Origin: Bidens hawaiensis
Taxonomy: Eukaryota > Streptophyta > Magnoliopsida > Asterales > Asteraceae
Direction: 5' to 3'
Length of the DNA: 64,000 nucleotides
NCBI GenBank assembly: GCA_021521415.1
Contig: JAIQDT010000824.1
Span: 434,001-498,000 of the forward strand
The translations under genes and the position numbers were made by a program. Shown one piece after another: positions 24,779 through 35,899 of the stretch; the first letter of the stretch is position 1, and each line of letters begins with the position of its first letter. The notes beneath the pieces are model-generated. The model saw only the letters and a list, made by a program, of their open reading frames with translations. It was not told the DNA's origin and ran no database searches.

Positions 24779-27657
24779 ATGGCTTCACAGAACGCGTCTT
24801 ACTATGCGTTAGCGTCTCAGAACGTATTACTGCAACAAATGCTAACCATGGATAATGAGATCGGAAGTCATAACAAATGTCCCAAGTTGGTAAAACTGTC
24901 GGATTTTGCTCGTTGGGAACCGAGGTTCCGTGTTCACTTGGGATCCGTGCATCCTAGTAGTGTCCGGTTTCTCGACGATGTATATTCAGCACCATTGATT
25001 GGTAATAACAATGCGGGATGGACTCCGAAACCATTTAAAGAATATGAGACTCAAGAACTTAAGGATTTTGAAAGTGAAACAAAAGCATACTCAACTCTTA
25101 CCATGGCTTTACCAGAACATATTTTTCATCAATACAGTACTATCAAAGTTTGTGCTTCGTTGTTCACAACGTTGAAAACAAGAAGTTTGGGAAACACTCT
25201 TGAAATCATAAAGACTCTTGTAAAATTTCAATTTCGAAATTTTATTTTGATGAAAAATGAAACAGTGGAAGAGATGATTAACCGGTTTAGTCATCTGATT
25301 GTTGAGATGTCTAGTGTCGATCTTGAGCCAACAGAACAAGATAAGATCGATACACTGAAGAATGCTCAACCTTCTTCTTATTCGACTTTCTTGTCCGTGT
25401 TAAAAGAGAACGGTTTCTTTCAGAACTCTGAACATACAGCTGTGCAATTCATAAACAAGATTGAAGAAAGGGAATTTGATACCAAATGTCAAAATACGTT
25501 GAAGGAGAATCAAAACCATCAGTCTTCAACCCAAAACCCTTTACTTTATGAAAGTGCATTGCCAGCAAATAATGTTTCAAGTTCAGTGCCAATCAATGCG
25601 TTCTTTGCTCAATCCCAAGAGGATTCTAATGTAAAGAGTCCACCTAACGTATGTTTTATGGCTAGTGGTGCGACTATAAACTCAAATGCTCATGCAAGAA
25701 GCTGAACAACAGTTTGCTTTTGTGTGTGCATTCATGACTTCTTATGAACAGCTGGTTGGAAGCAAGATCGCTACGAGCGATCTCACAGATGAAGATTATG
25801 ATCAAATCGACCCAGACGATCTTGAGCTAATGGATTTAAAATGGAACATGGCTATGATCATTCGTAAAGTCAAAAGGTTTATGCAACGAACGGGAAAAGA
25901 TCTTCCTACGTTGAACAAAAGGGTCGGGTTTGATAAGCTGAAGGTAAAATGTTATAATTATGGTGAATTTGGTCATTTTGCCAAAGAATGTGACAAGCCG
26001 ATGAAAGACTATTCTGGCTCACGCAATTCTGAACGTTCTTCAGGAAAGAATTCATCTGGTGGGGATAAGAGTAAATCTGCTATATCTGGTGATCAAGACA
26101 AATCTTCGGCTACTCAAGCTTTAGTGGTCAATGAAGTAGTTGATTGGTCTCAACGTTTGTTGGGAAATCAAGCAAACGTGACTATTGTTGAAACAGTGGA
26201 GAAATTTGAAGATGCCAGAAGTGATAATGTATCGGAGGGAAGTGATTCGTCTGACTCTGAGACTGACACTGATCAAAGTCTGTCGTCTCAAACTGAATCA
26301 ATCTCTGTGAAAGCTGAATCTTATGCTTGTATGGCTAAGATTGATGAGGTATGTCACAAATCTCAAGCTAATGTATCTGAACCTTCATCAAAAGTGAATG
26401 ATTGTGCTTAATGTGCTGTATTAAAAGCCAAACTTGAAACAGCATTAACTCAGAAAAATACACTCACAAAAGATCACTTTATGATCAATGAATGCTACAA
26501 ACAAAAGACAAAATTGCTAGAGCAATCAACTCTGAAAATTCAAAAACTGTCTGAAAGCAATCATGATTTTAAAACTAAAGTTCATTGTAAAATTATTGAA
26601 GTTGATCAACATTTGAAGGAGATTCTTAGAATCCGAACCTGTATTTCCAATCTTGAAAACGAAATAATGGAATTGAATAATAAGCTTGGAAAATTTAGAG
26701 ATTCTTCATTTCTTTTGAATGAAATAATTGAGGTTAATCATTCACATAAGAAAAATGGAAAAGCAGGTTTGGATTACGTCGAAATTCCACCTCCTTTTAA
26801 ACATGATTACAGTAGCATTCCCGATGTGGAAAAACTTTCAAATATGTCTACTGATAAATCTGAAAGTGTTGATACAATTGGTCCTGCTGGTGAACCAATT
26901 CATATCGAAAGTAAAAAAGGTTTTCACCAAAAACGAATTGGATGGTTCAATCGAGGTGTTGTCTGAACCAGATGTGATTGTCAAAAACAAAGATATTCCA
27001 ATTGACAATCATATTCTGTGTGAACCCGAAGATTTTGAACAAGCTTTGTATGGTTCAAAGACTTCGGGTGTTTCTTCAAACACAACAAACATTCCTAAGG
27101 TAAATCCTAAAGTAATTCCTAAGGAAAAATCTAATGTATCTCAATCGGACAAGCCTTCGGTGTCTGATGAGGAGTTGATGCGATTCGTTAATCCTCAACT
27201 GAAATCATCAAATGGAAAAGTTTTTAAATTAAAGGGTTTGTCAAAAGTGTTTTCTGACAAAGAAGTTCCTTTGAATCTTCTTAAACCTGAAATGATTGAA
27301 AGTGTATTTCAGGATGACACTTCACAAATGACTGAACTTGAACAAAAATTTTATCAATCAAAAACTAATGTTTTTAAACCTATCACGTTCATAAAATCGT
27401 CAGGTTTGGAAAATTCTTCGAATTTAACAAATCTTGAATTCTATAAGAAAAGAAAGGGTTTAAAACACGAAACACCGAAGAAAATTACATTTGAGAAACC
27501 CAAAGATGATATTCATAAATCTTTGCTATCAAAGACTACATGTACTTTGCCACGAAACACTTGGGACTCTCGATTATGTTTCAAATGTGGTGAACCAGGT
27601 CATGTTTCCAAAAAGTGCAAAGCAAAGATTGATGATATCAAAGACTCATCAACTTGA
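24779..27657 (+). pseudogene. Element B gag with two zinc knuckles, frameshifted
   Basis: Starts MASQNASYYALASQN at 24,779. The capsid-like UBN2 region follows (MALPEHIFHQYSTIK, TVEEMINRFSHLI, QPSSYSTFLSVLKENGFF). A frame change near 25,690 precedes EAEQQFAFVCAFM and a first zinc knuckle CYNYGEFGHFAKEC (about 25,952), whose second Cys has become Tyr. After a stop at 26,409 there is a coiled coil, and a frame change near 26,940 leads to a second, intact CX2CX4HX4C knuckle, CFKCGEPGHVSKKC, at about 27,580. Gag forms the particle and binds RNA. At least two frame changes and one stop must be bridged, so no full-length product is expected. Confidence 0.85.
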
Positions 27658-27711
27658 AAGATTCATTCATTATCAAACTTAAAAGAAAACCAAGTTGATG
27701 AGTGTGTTATA

Positions 27712-28250
27712 ATGTATTCGAATATTAATCTGAAGAAGGTTATTCAGATTGATTCGGATAATGAAGCAACCAAATGTGTTGACCGTGTTCAACCAATTTG
27801 TTCAAATGTTGATTCGGGAAGAATACGTGATGGATACTTAAAGAAGAAAACTAAGAAAACCGTCAAATATTCTCAAGTCTCGAATGTTGGAGTTAATTTA
27901 AATGATTCTCCTAAAGTATCAAAAGGGAGAGCCCAATACTGAGGTTTGGGCTGCCTTTTTGAACTAATCATTTTACTTGTTTGTGCAGGGTACATCTCGG
28001 CCCGTGTCTAATCACAAATGAATATTGGATAGTGGATGTTCTCGGCATATCACCGGCAACCTGGATCTTCTAAATAACATCAAAGATATTCAATGGGGAT
28101 ATGTTGCGTTTGCTGGTAACTAAGGTGGAATGATTACGAAAGATGGAGAAGTTTCAAACAGAAAAGTAACGTTTGAAAAGGTTAATTATTGTGAAAAGGT
28201 GGATCATAATCTGTTGAGCGTGTCACAGATTAACCAAGCTAGCGAATAAA
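27712..28250 (+). pseudogene. Element B protease fragment, end of retained pol
   Basis: Gag-protease linker (27,712-27,942), then from about 28,023 a copia protease start: ILDSGCSRHITGNLDLL with the catalytic Asp-Ser-Gly. After a stop, GGMITKDGEV and VDHNLLSVSQI follow. Coding similarity ends abruptly near 28,240 and none of integrase, RT or RNase H appears before the spacer. Confidence 0.8.
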
Positions 28251-29658
28251 TTCAAAGGAAAAAGAAAAAGATTGATCCCCAAAAAGTTTTAAGTTAATCG
28301 TGCTTAATGTATTTACAACTGGTATCAGTTGTATTTTTAACGTAAAAATCCGTTTAAATTAAGTATTACTGATCCTTGGTTGATCGGGCATTTTAAATGT
28401 ATGCGATTAAACCCTAAAATTGGATTTAATTGATTATTTAATTCATTGTTAAAACCCTAATTGGTTTTAATATTATTTAATTCCTTAAAAGAGATTTGTG
28501 TCTCATTCGCTAAGGAAAATTGGGTGATTTGTTAAAATGTTTAACGAATGTAAAGCCATTCGTTATTTAAACATAACGAATGAGTTTCTCATTTGTTATA
28601 AAGACATTCGCTTCCGTTGTGCATAACGAATGGAGGTCATTCATTTAAACATTTAACGAATAGAATGTATAATGTATCATTCGTTAAAGATTAACGAATA
28701 ACTTCTTTATTCGTTAAAATGTTAACGAATAAGAGAAGGTAAAATAAGATTTGTTAAAATTTTTAACGAATGAGAATCTTATTCGTTGAAAAGTTTAACG
28801 AATCGGGATTATTAATTTAACGAATGAGGTCATCCGTTAGTTCAAATTTTGAACGAATGACCTCGGGCGTTGTGAAATTATTGGGTTAAAATCTCAATGT
28901 TTGACGAATGCCGTTTCATTCGCCATTTTCCTATTTCACTGTCACCCAAGACGAACTATTGCAAAATTTTTCCAAGATTTCATACCTGCTTATTATCGCA
29001 ATTGATTAACATATTCGTGTTATACAGGTATTGGGTGTCTCAATGATATGAGACTTATGGATTTTCATCGGGTTTTTATGTGTTAATTGATCGATGTTCT
29101 AACTGCATATGAACCGAACAGTTGCACTGTTAAAACTCATATATTGACGACAATTAGTTCCGATGATCATTGATTAAGATATAAAACTGATTTTAGTCCA
29201 ATATCACTGGAGTTAAATGTGAAAATTGTTAGGAAACTAACTGATACGTCGTTGATATTCATCGTCTTTGACTTTGAATAGTCAAAATTAATTTAATTTT
29301 CAACTCCTGATAGTCAAATGAAAATTTAATTTACATTCGTTACCTTTGTAACGAATGATCAGGTCAGATTCGTTAAATTGTTAATGAAAGACTATCTGTT
29401 TCGCTAAGGTAGCGAATGGACAGTGTATTTGATAACGAATAAGTGTAACGAATCAGAGTTGATTCTTAAAGTAATACACATTGATTCGTTACAATAACGA
29501 ATGAATTCACGTATAAGTATGATTCGTTATTTGTAATGAATGTAAAACATTAATTGTATAACGAATGTCTCATTCGTATAAACTAACGAATGAGATGCTC
29601 ATTCGTAAAATCAGTATGATGTATTTAAACAGTTTGCTGAATTTTTTTTTAACAGAAA
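28251..29658 (+). repeat. Element B spacer with iterated CATTCGTTA / TAACGAATG motifs
   Basis: Noncoding. The pair CATTCGTTA and TAACGAATG, mutually inverted, occurs more than twenty times at 28,500-28,930 and 29,330-29,615, frequently head to head. The spacer ends in a T-run and AACAG three bases before the ATG of the third ORF, resembling a splice acceptor. Confidence 0.8.
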
Positions 29659-32600
29659 ATGGCAGAAGAGATCTTTCAACTTCCAGTTCCCGAGCAACAA
29701 CCAGAAAATAATCCTGAGCCACAGCCTGAAATTCAAGCTGAACCTGTTCAAGCTCCTGTCATGCTGTCATAGAACAAGAGCCATAATATTTGTGCCTATC
29801 TTGAGCCGAACTTTGAAGATTCTCCGACATTCGGGGGAATGATTAGTTTTCTAATTCGCTCGAGAATCTACAAGGCCATTTCTACCCGTACAGTTTTTTA
29901 TCAGAAGATAATACAAGAGTTCTGGAATACTGCTACGTTCAATGAAGAAGATAATCAGATAGAAGCGGTTATTCAAGAAAAACGGGTGGTGATTGATATT
30001 GGCATGATCAGAGACTCACTGGGATTTAATGACACAGTTGATGACAGATGTGAGTTCGATAGAGCATTGATCAGAGGATTATTTGGCCGTGTAAAGTATA
30101 ATGGTGATTTGGGCAGATCTATGTACAACAAAGCGAACTTGTGTGAACAATACAAGTATCTGCTTCACGTATTGATTCATTGTCTCGGTGGACGCAAGGG
30201 TGGATTTGACGAGTGCCGAGTGATGCTTCAATCTGTGTTTGTTACCCTTGTTCTTAATAAACCATTCAATTTCTCAGAATTGGTTTATTATCATTTGAAG
30301 GAAAACATCACCAGCAGACATAAGTTCTTAATGTATCCCAGATTTTTACAAATGATGATAAATGATCTGGTGCCTGACTTGGAAAAAGATCAAGCAGACG
30401 TAATGAAGCTCGATCATATGAATGAAGAGACGATGCGACGTTTGAGATCGTACAGAGGTCAGAGTTTGGCAGATCGACCAAAGTTTAAACGTTTGATTGG
30501 TCATCTAGCGAATATTGATTATGTCGCGCCACCTAATGATCGTTGGGCTCATGACGATTCCGATTCAGAATGTGAAAGTGGTGATGGTGGTGATGGTGGA
30601 GATGATGGTGGTGATGGTGGTCCATGACCACAAGCCGAGTTAAGTTATGAACAGAAGCGTAAGCGTAAAGGTAAAGAACCGATGACGGAAAAGGGGGAGA
30701 AACCCAATAAACAACGAGTTAGAAGGAGTTCAGGTATTGAGATACCGAGTCAGCCGTTTGTGCCTTCTACTGCTGTTTCTACTCCTATTATTTCTTCTAC
30801 TGCTTCTCCAGTTCCAGTTCCATAGATTCCACGATCTCCTACTCCTACTACAATGACAGATTTTCCTCGTTCTCCAACACCTGTGCAGATGCCTACTTCT
30901 CCAATGCCTCCTACTCTGACTTTGGCTACTACTGTGAGGCCTGATCCTTATTTTGGAGACATATTACATACTGTATTGGCACGGATGCCTACACCACAGC
31001 CAACTACTCATGTTACTCCAACACCGTTGCCGAGGCCTGAGCTTTCGTTTATGACATTCAAACGTCCTCAGGGTCCAATGCAACCAGTGCATCCTAATTT
31101 CTATCACATGGCTCCTCATGCTCAATGGTTTCACATGATGAATCTGTTGCATTTACAGCAAAATCAAATGCTAGCAGACAGATCTGCTAATGAGCTAGCG
31201 CAACGAAATTTGCTGAGGCATCTTCTATCGACTCAACGTGATAATAGGGAACTTCGAGCCATGATTGCTGCTCAGGGAGAGAGATTAGATAAGCAGGATG
31301 AGATTATTCTTCAACTGACATGCAAAAAAGATTAATTAAAGAAGTTGAAGAATAATAAAGACGATCAGGATAGTGCAGGGGTGGGGTAGATCAGCAACCG
31401 GGCAGAAGTTCCACACCGTCGGCGGGTAATAAGACTGATGCGAGTGTTGGTGGTGGGTATGAAGCTAGTAATCTACAGATTGTTCCATATAAAGATTACA
31501 CGTGAGCCAAGCCAATAGATGTTATTCCGGCTAACATGCTTCTGTTTGTAGGAATGGATGGGATTGTATACAGTATGGTGAATGCTGATGAGATTGAAGA
31601 AGGAGAATTTGTTGATCATTCTTAAACGAAAGAACAAATTGCCTTGCTTCTGGATCTAAATAATGATGAGATTGACGAATTGGGTAAGAACGTGGATGTG
31701 GAGATGGAAGATAGTACTGATACAGGTATTCCTCACGGGAATGTACCTGATTTTGAAGAAGTGTAAGTGGAAGATGTTACTGCTGAAGAATATCCGGAGT
31801 TTTACACAGATAATAACAATGACTCGGGTATTCCGTTTTTCACTACTGAGCACTTTGATGCAGCAGAACGTCGGTTACAAGAAGAAAAAGAGAAGTGGAA
31901 TAAAGCTGCAAAGACCAGTCACGTACCGACAACAGAGAAAAAGCGCAAACGTGCTTTGGATGGTATGTTCGAGCATAACGTAAAGAAGATGAACAAGATG
32001 ATCGAGACCTTTCGTTATCATGAACAAGAGGAAGTCAAATTAGCAAGGGATCGAGCATCGGCATACCAAATGAAGAAGTACAAGCCAGCTAAAGACGTGA
32101 GAGGTGACATGGTAGCATGGCAGTATGATTCTGAGCTTAAGGTATATATCGTGAAGTGGAGCATGGTATTTATTATTTCAAACGCCCACACGATATCTTA
32201 TCTATGCCCAGATGGGATGTGAGAACCCTAGCCAATCGACCGTTTGTGAATCGTGGGGACGATAAGTGGGCTAGTTGGTTTTATAAGCAGTTATTACATG
32301 AAACCCGTTTTGGTTTCAAGTTCTTCAAGCCTCAGGTGCCAACTCATAAGTACATTGATGAGATTGATACTCACACTGGCTGGAGGAAGTTAATTTTACA
32401 AGTCAAGCCGCCGAAGACTATGAAGAGGGTTCCCATGAAGATATTTCCTCAGAGTCTTTTCACCTCGTTCAATTATTGGTACTACGACAATATTACAGGT
32501 GAAGCGGTGATTGTTTATGGTTACGGTTCTAACACGAAGACAATACGTGTTATTGATCCGATGTGGCTAGTCAACCTATCTGAGTCTGACAACGATGCGT

Positions 32601-32737
32601 TATTTACAAGTCAGATCAGATTTGTTAATGTAAGAGATTATGAACTTGCTATGCAGTTTCAGAAGGTTGTTAGAGTCTGTTATGTATACAAGATTCATAG
32701 TTGCGTTGACCGGAAGACGAAGATGTTCCAGTGTTAA
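29659..32737 (+). pseudogene. Element B third (env-like) ORF
   Basis: Begins MAEEIFQLPVPEQQPE, with a stop at about 29,770. The long open core (29,839-30,627) has SRIYKAISTRTVFYQKIIQE, GMIRDSLGF, LLHVLIHCLGGRKGGFDE, FLMYPRFLQMMIND and FKRLIGHLANIDYVAP, ending in an Asp/Gly repeat. A Pro/Thr-rich region follows (30,853-31,335), then an acidic region and a Lys/Glu-rich helix (31,767-32,110). The C-terminal block is at 32,156-32,737: YYFKRPHDILSMPRWDVRTL, SFNYWYYDNITGEAVIV, IRVIDPMWLVN, KVVRVCYVYKIHS. It is the best preserved of the three third ORFs. No convincing signal peptide or membrane anchor is visible. The role is unknown. Confidence 0.8.
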
Positions 32738-32754
32738 AGTAGATAAAGAGCTCG

Positions 32755-32769
32755 AGATGAGGGGGAGTT
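32755..32769 (+). promoter_or_regulatory. Polypurine tract of element B
   Basis: GATGAGGGGGAGTT lies directly before the right LTR and fits the plus-strand primer of copia elements. Confidence 0.8.
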
Positions 32770-33271
32770 TGTTGATACATGTTTTGTACATCTCGATCTT
32801 TATCAGGGCATTAATGTAATAAGTCTAAAGTATAGGGGTCTTAATGTAAATATGGCTAAATGGGCCATTCGCTCTAATGTAAGTTATATTCGTTACCCCG
32901 TAACAAATGTAACACATTCGTCTAATTGTAAGCTCATTCGTTAACCTAGATTAACGAATGAGGTAACGAATGAGGGCCATTCACTAACTTTTAAAGTATA
33001 ACGAATAAGTATGTTTATTCGTTAAAGTATCTGTAACGAATGACACATTCGTTAAGTGTTAAGCTAACGAATGTGGTCATCCCCTATAAATACCCTGTAA
33101 CTTATCATTAATGTAACAGTTCTGATATTTTGCCATTTTCTCTCTCGCTACTCTACCGAATTGTTCACTCAACATACACACTAGACACACATAACGTATG
33201 CAAGCCTAATCGTATAAGAATCAACATGTGTATCATTGTCATCAAGATCTAGATCTGTACAAGCTCTTTCA
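32770..33271 (+). repeat. Element B 3' LTR
   Basis: Homologous to 23,372-23,861. It carries an extra 12 bp (GAGGTAACGAAT-type duplication) near 32,955, about 15 substitutions by eye, and a TATA box at 33,085-33,092. It is followed by the GTTTT duplication. Confidence 0.93.
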
Positions 33272-33363
33272 GTTTTTGGTTTTTCTGAAAATATCTTCTC
33301 CTAAAATCAAAAACTACATGAAAAAGTTTATACAAAAACTAAAATTGACTCGGATGTATAGGT

Positions 33364-35533
33364 TCACGGGATATCAGAATCATCCAATATCTCAAGAACA
33401 CTCTTTTCCCCACCACTTAAAACTTTTATACCGTTAAGCTTTAATAAGTATGAAAAACGTGTTTCATCGAATGCTTTGGTAAACATATCAGCTTTTTGTT
33501 CATCGGTGTGAATTTTGTCTACGATAATCAACTTATTTTCGTAACAATCACAAATGAAGTGATACCATATTTCTATATGTTTAGTTTTAGAGTGATTTAT
33601 GGGATTTTTAGTTATTGAAATTGCTGCATAGTTATCTACAAAGATAGGAGTAGTAAGAAAATTCAAACCGTAGTCCAACATTTGTTGTTTGATCCAGAGA
33701 ACCTGAGAGCATCAACTGGAAGCAGCTACATACTCAGCCTCACATGTAAATAGCGACACCGTGGTTTGTTTCTTGCACTGCCACGTGACTAATCTCCTGT
33801 CAAAGAATTGGCAACCCGTGATTGTAGATTTGGCGTTCAGCTTGCTGCTTCCATAGTCCGAATCTGAGTATGCCCTCAACACAAACTCATCGTCTTGCGT
33901 ATACCAGAAACCGACCCCCGGACATCCCTTAAGATAGCGTAGGATGCGTCTGGCGATCATGAGATGTGAGACCTTCAGATTGGACTGATATCAGGCACAC
34001 AAACATGTGGCATACATGATGTCTGGCCGGGAAGCAGTGAGGTACAAAAGCGAGCCAATCATGGATTAGTAGAGAGTTTGATCCACCTTCTACCCGTTGG
34101 GATCAGGTCCAACACCATGATGCAGATGTAGAGGAGTACTGATAGCCGATTCATCAATCTTGTTGAATTTCGTCAAGATATCATTGACGTGTTTCGTCTA
34201 GTGAATAAAGATACCATCAGGTAACTACTCCACCTAAAGCCCTAAGAAAAACTTCATCTCCCCCATAGCACTCATTGCGAACTTCTGCTTCATTACCTCC
34301 TCGAACTGCTTGCACAGATCATCGTTTGTCAACCCAAAAATGATATCATCTACATATATCTGCACGATCTGCAGATGGCCATCCACTTGAGTGCACAATC
34401 GACGGTTCCTCGAGTAAAGCCATTGGCTAGTAAGTGTTGGGACAATGTCTCATACCAGGCTCTCGGGGCCTGATGGAGACCGTATAAGGATTTATCGAGT
34501 AAGTATACCTTGTCTTTGTGGATCGGATTGATGAACCCCAGTGGTTGTCCCACGTAGACTTCTTCACTTATTCTCCCATTGAGAAAGCAGACTTTACATC
34601 CAACTGATAAACCTCAAAGCCCTTCCAAGAAGCAAAAGCTAGAAAGATCCAAATAGCCTCTAGTCTCGCAACAGGTACATAAACCTCATTGTAGTCAATT
34701 CCTTCTCTCTGATTAAACACCAGAACAACTAACCAAGCCTTGTTTCTCACAATTATACCATTCTTGTCCCTCTTGCAATTGAACACCCACTTTGTGTTGA
34801 TTTGTTTCTTGTTTTCCAGCAAGCCAACGAGCTTCCATACTCCGAGCTTTTCAAATTGCGTAAGCTCCTCCTGCACCTTATTTACCCAGCTCTCTTCGGT
34901 CAAGGCTTCCTTATATGTCTTTGGTTCTATCTCAGAGCTGAAACATTTGAATGAGAACCAGCTTTGTAGAGGTGATACACTCATGTAAAAACAACATAGG
35001 CTCTGATCGATTTGACGTCGTGTCTGGACCCCCATTTTCAAATCACCAATTATGTTCTCTTCCTGATGACAAGATAACGTTTTAGTCATGACATCGGTAG
35101 AAACTGACACATCGGGTTGGAGATTGTTGACATTCTCTTCGACAGGCACTTCAGGTGATGAAGGGGAAATTGCCTCGATTAATTCCTCTAATGCATCACC
35201 ATCATCATCGACAGCAAGTGTAGTTTCATGTACATCATCAGTCTGAACGGGATCTAGAAAATTTTGAGGAACAGCAACATTGGGAGCTTTTGGTGTTGAA
35301 ACAGTAACTAGATCATCAGATAGCTGTTGTTGATATAACATGGTGACGGCATCTTCAAAAATAGTTTCCTCAAGGAGTTTGAAACTCTCCCAAAGGCCAT
35401 CGTAATCAAACAATTGAGAATCTCCAAGTCTTTGGGTTGTCGAAGTGTAACATTGACAGTCAACGTTTTGCACTTGCACGATTCGGTGGAGGCTAGGAAT
35501 ATAGACACGTCTCAGCAGACTAGAATACCCCAT
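33364..35533 (-). pseudogene. Element C pol: integrase tail, RT, RNase H (broken)
   Basis: On the minus strand 35,533-34,568 starts in the post-integrase region (GYSSLLRRVYIPSLHRIV) and an acidic linker. It then enters RVT_2: TYKEALTEESWVNKVQEEL, NTKWVFNCKRDKNG and VYQLDVKSAFSMGE. After a frameshift, VYLLDKSLYGLHQAPRAWYE (34,500) and a YVDDIIFG-type catalytic site follow. RNase H occupies 33,960-33,364 (RILRYLKGCPGVGFWY, SDYGSSKLNAKSTITGCQFF, CEAEYVAASS, NPINHSKTKHIEIWYHFI). Stops and frameshifts are present. The protease and integrase core are missing, replaced by the hAT-like stretch on its right. Confidence 0.88.
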
Positions 35534-35840
35534 AAAGAATCTTCAATCGACTTGGGACCAAATTTTTCACTCGGTTCAAGAACGGTACAGGTCGACCCGA
35601 ATGGTTCAAGCCACTTCAAGTTTGGTTTTCGCCGATTAGCTTATATATATATATAAGCTATATCGGGTTCATCGGGTATATAATCGGGTAAATGGGTCTA
35701 TATTATCAGGTAATCGGGTATATTAGAAATCCCAAACCCGCGAAAAATTTCAAAACTAATCCCAAACCCTAATGGGTCGGGTATTACCCGTCCCATTTAT
35801 GTTGGGTTTGGGTTTCATTGCCATCCCTAGTTAAAGAAAC
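35534..35840. mobile_element. hAT-like terminal fragment at the gag/pol junction of element C
   Basis: AT-rich DNA with repeated ATCGGGTA and GGGTTTGGG words and a right end reading TGCCATCCCTA at about 35,829. In reverse this is TAGGGATGGCA, the start I know from plant hAT non-autonomous elements. A palindrome AGCTTATATATATATATAAGCT sits near 35,638. No matching left end or 8-bp duplication was found, so the element is partial or the call is wrong. Confidence 0.35.
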
Positions 35841-35899
35841 ATTGACAGATTCATTAACATGCACAGTGAAATCATGAAGTGGAGTTTTAACTTCCATGT

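Larger units (their letters stand above)
23372..33271 (+). mobile_element. Element B: Sirevirus-like copia element lacking most of pol
   Basis: Complete by structure. The LTRs are 23,372-23,861 (490 bp) and 32,770-33,271 (502 bp), both TGTTGATA...CTCTTTCA. A perfect 5-bp duplication GTTTT flanks it (23,367-23,371 and 33,272-33,276). It has a tRNA-Met-type primer site at 23,864 and a purine tract before the right LTR. Inside are gag, a fragment of protease, a motif-rich spacer and a third ORF. Integrase, RT and RNase H are absent, so movement would need another element's enzymes. The LTRs differ by about 15 substitutions and one 12-bp duplication by eye. It lies in the spacer of element C. Confidence 0.93.
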
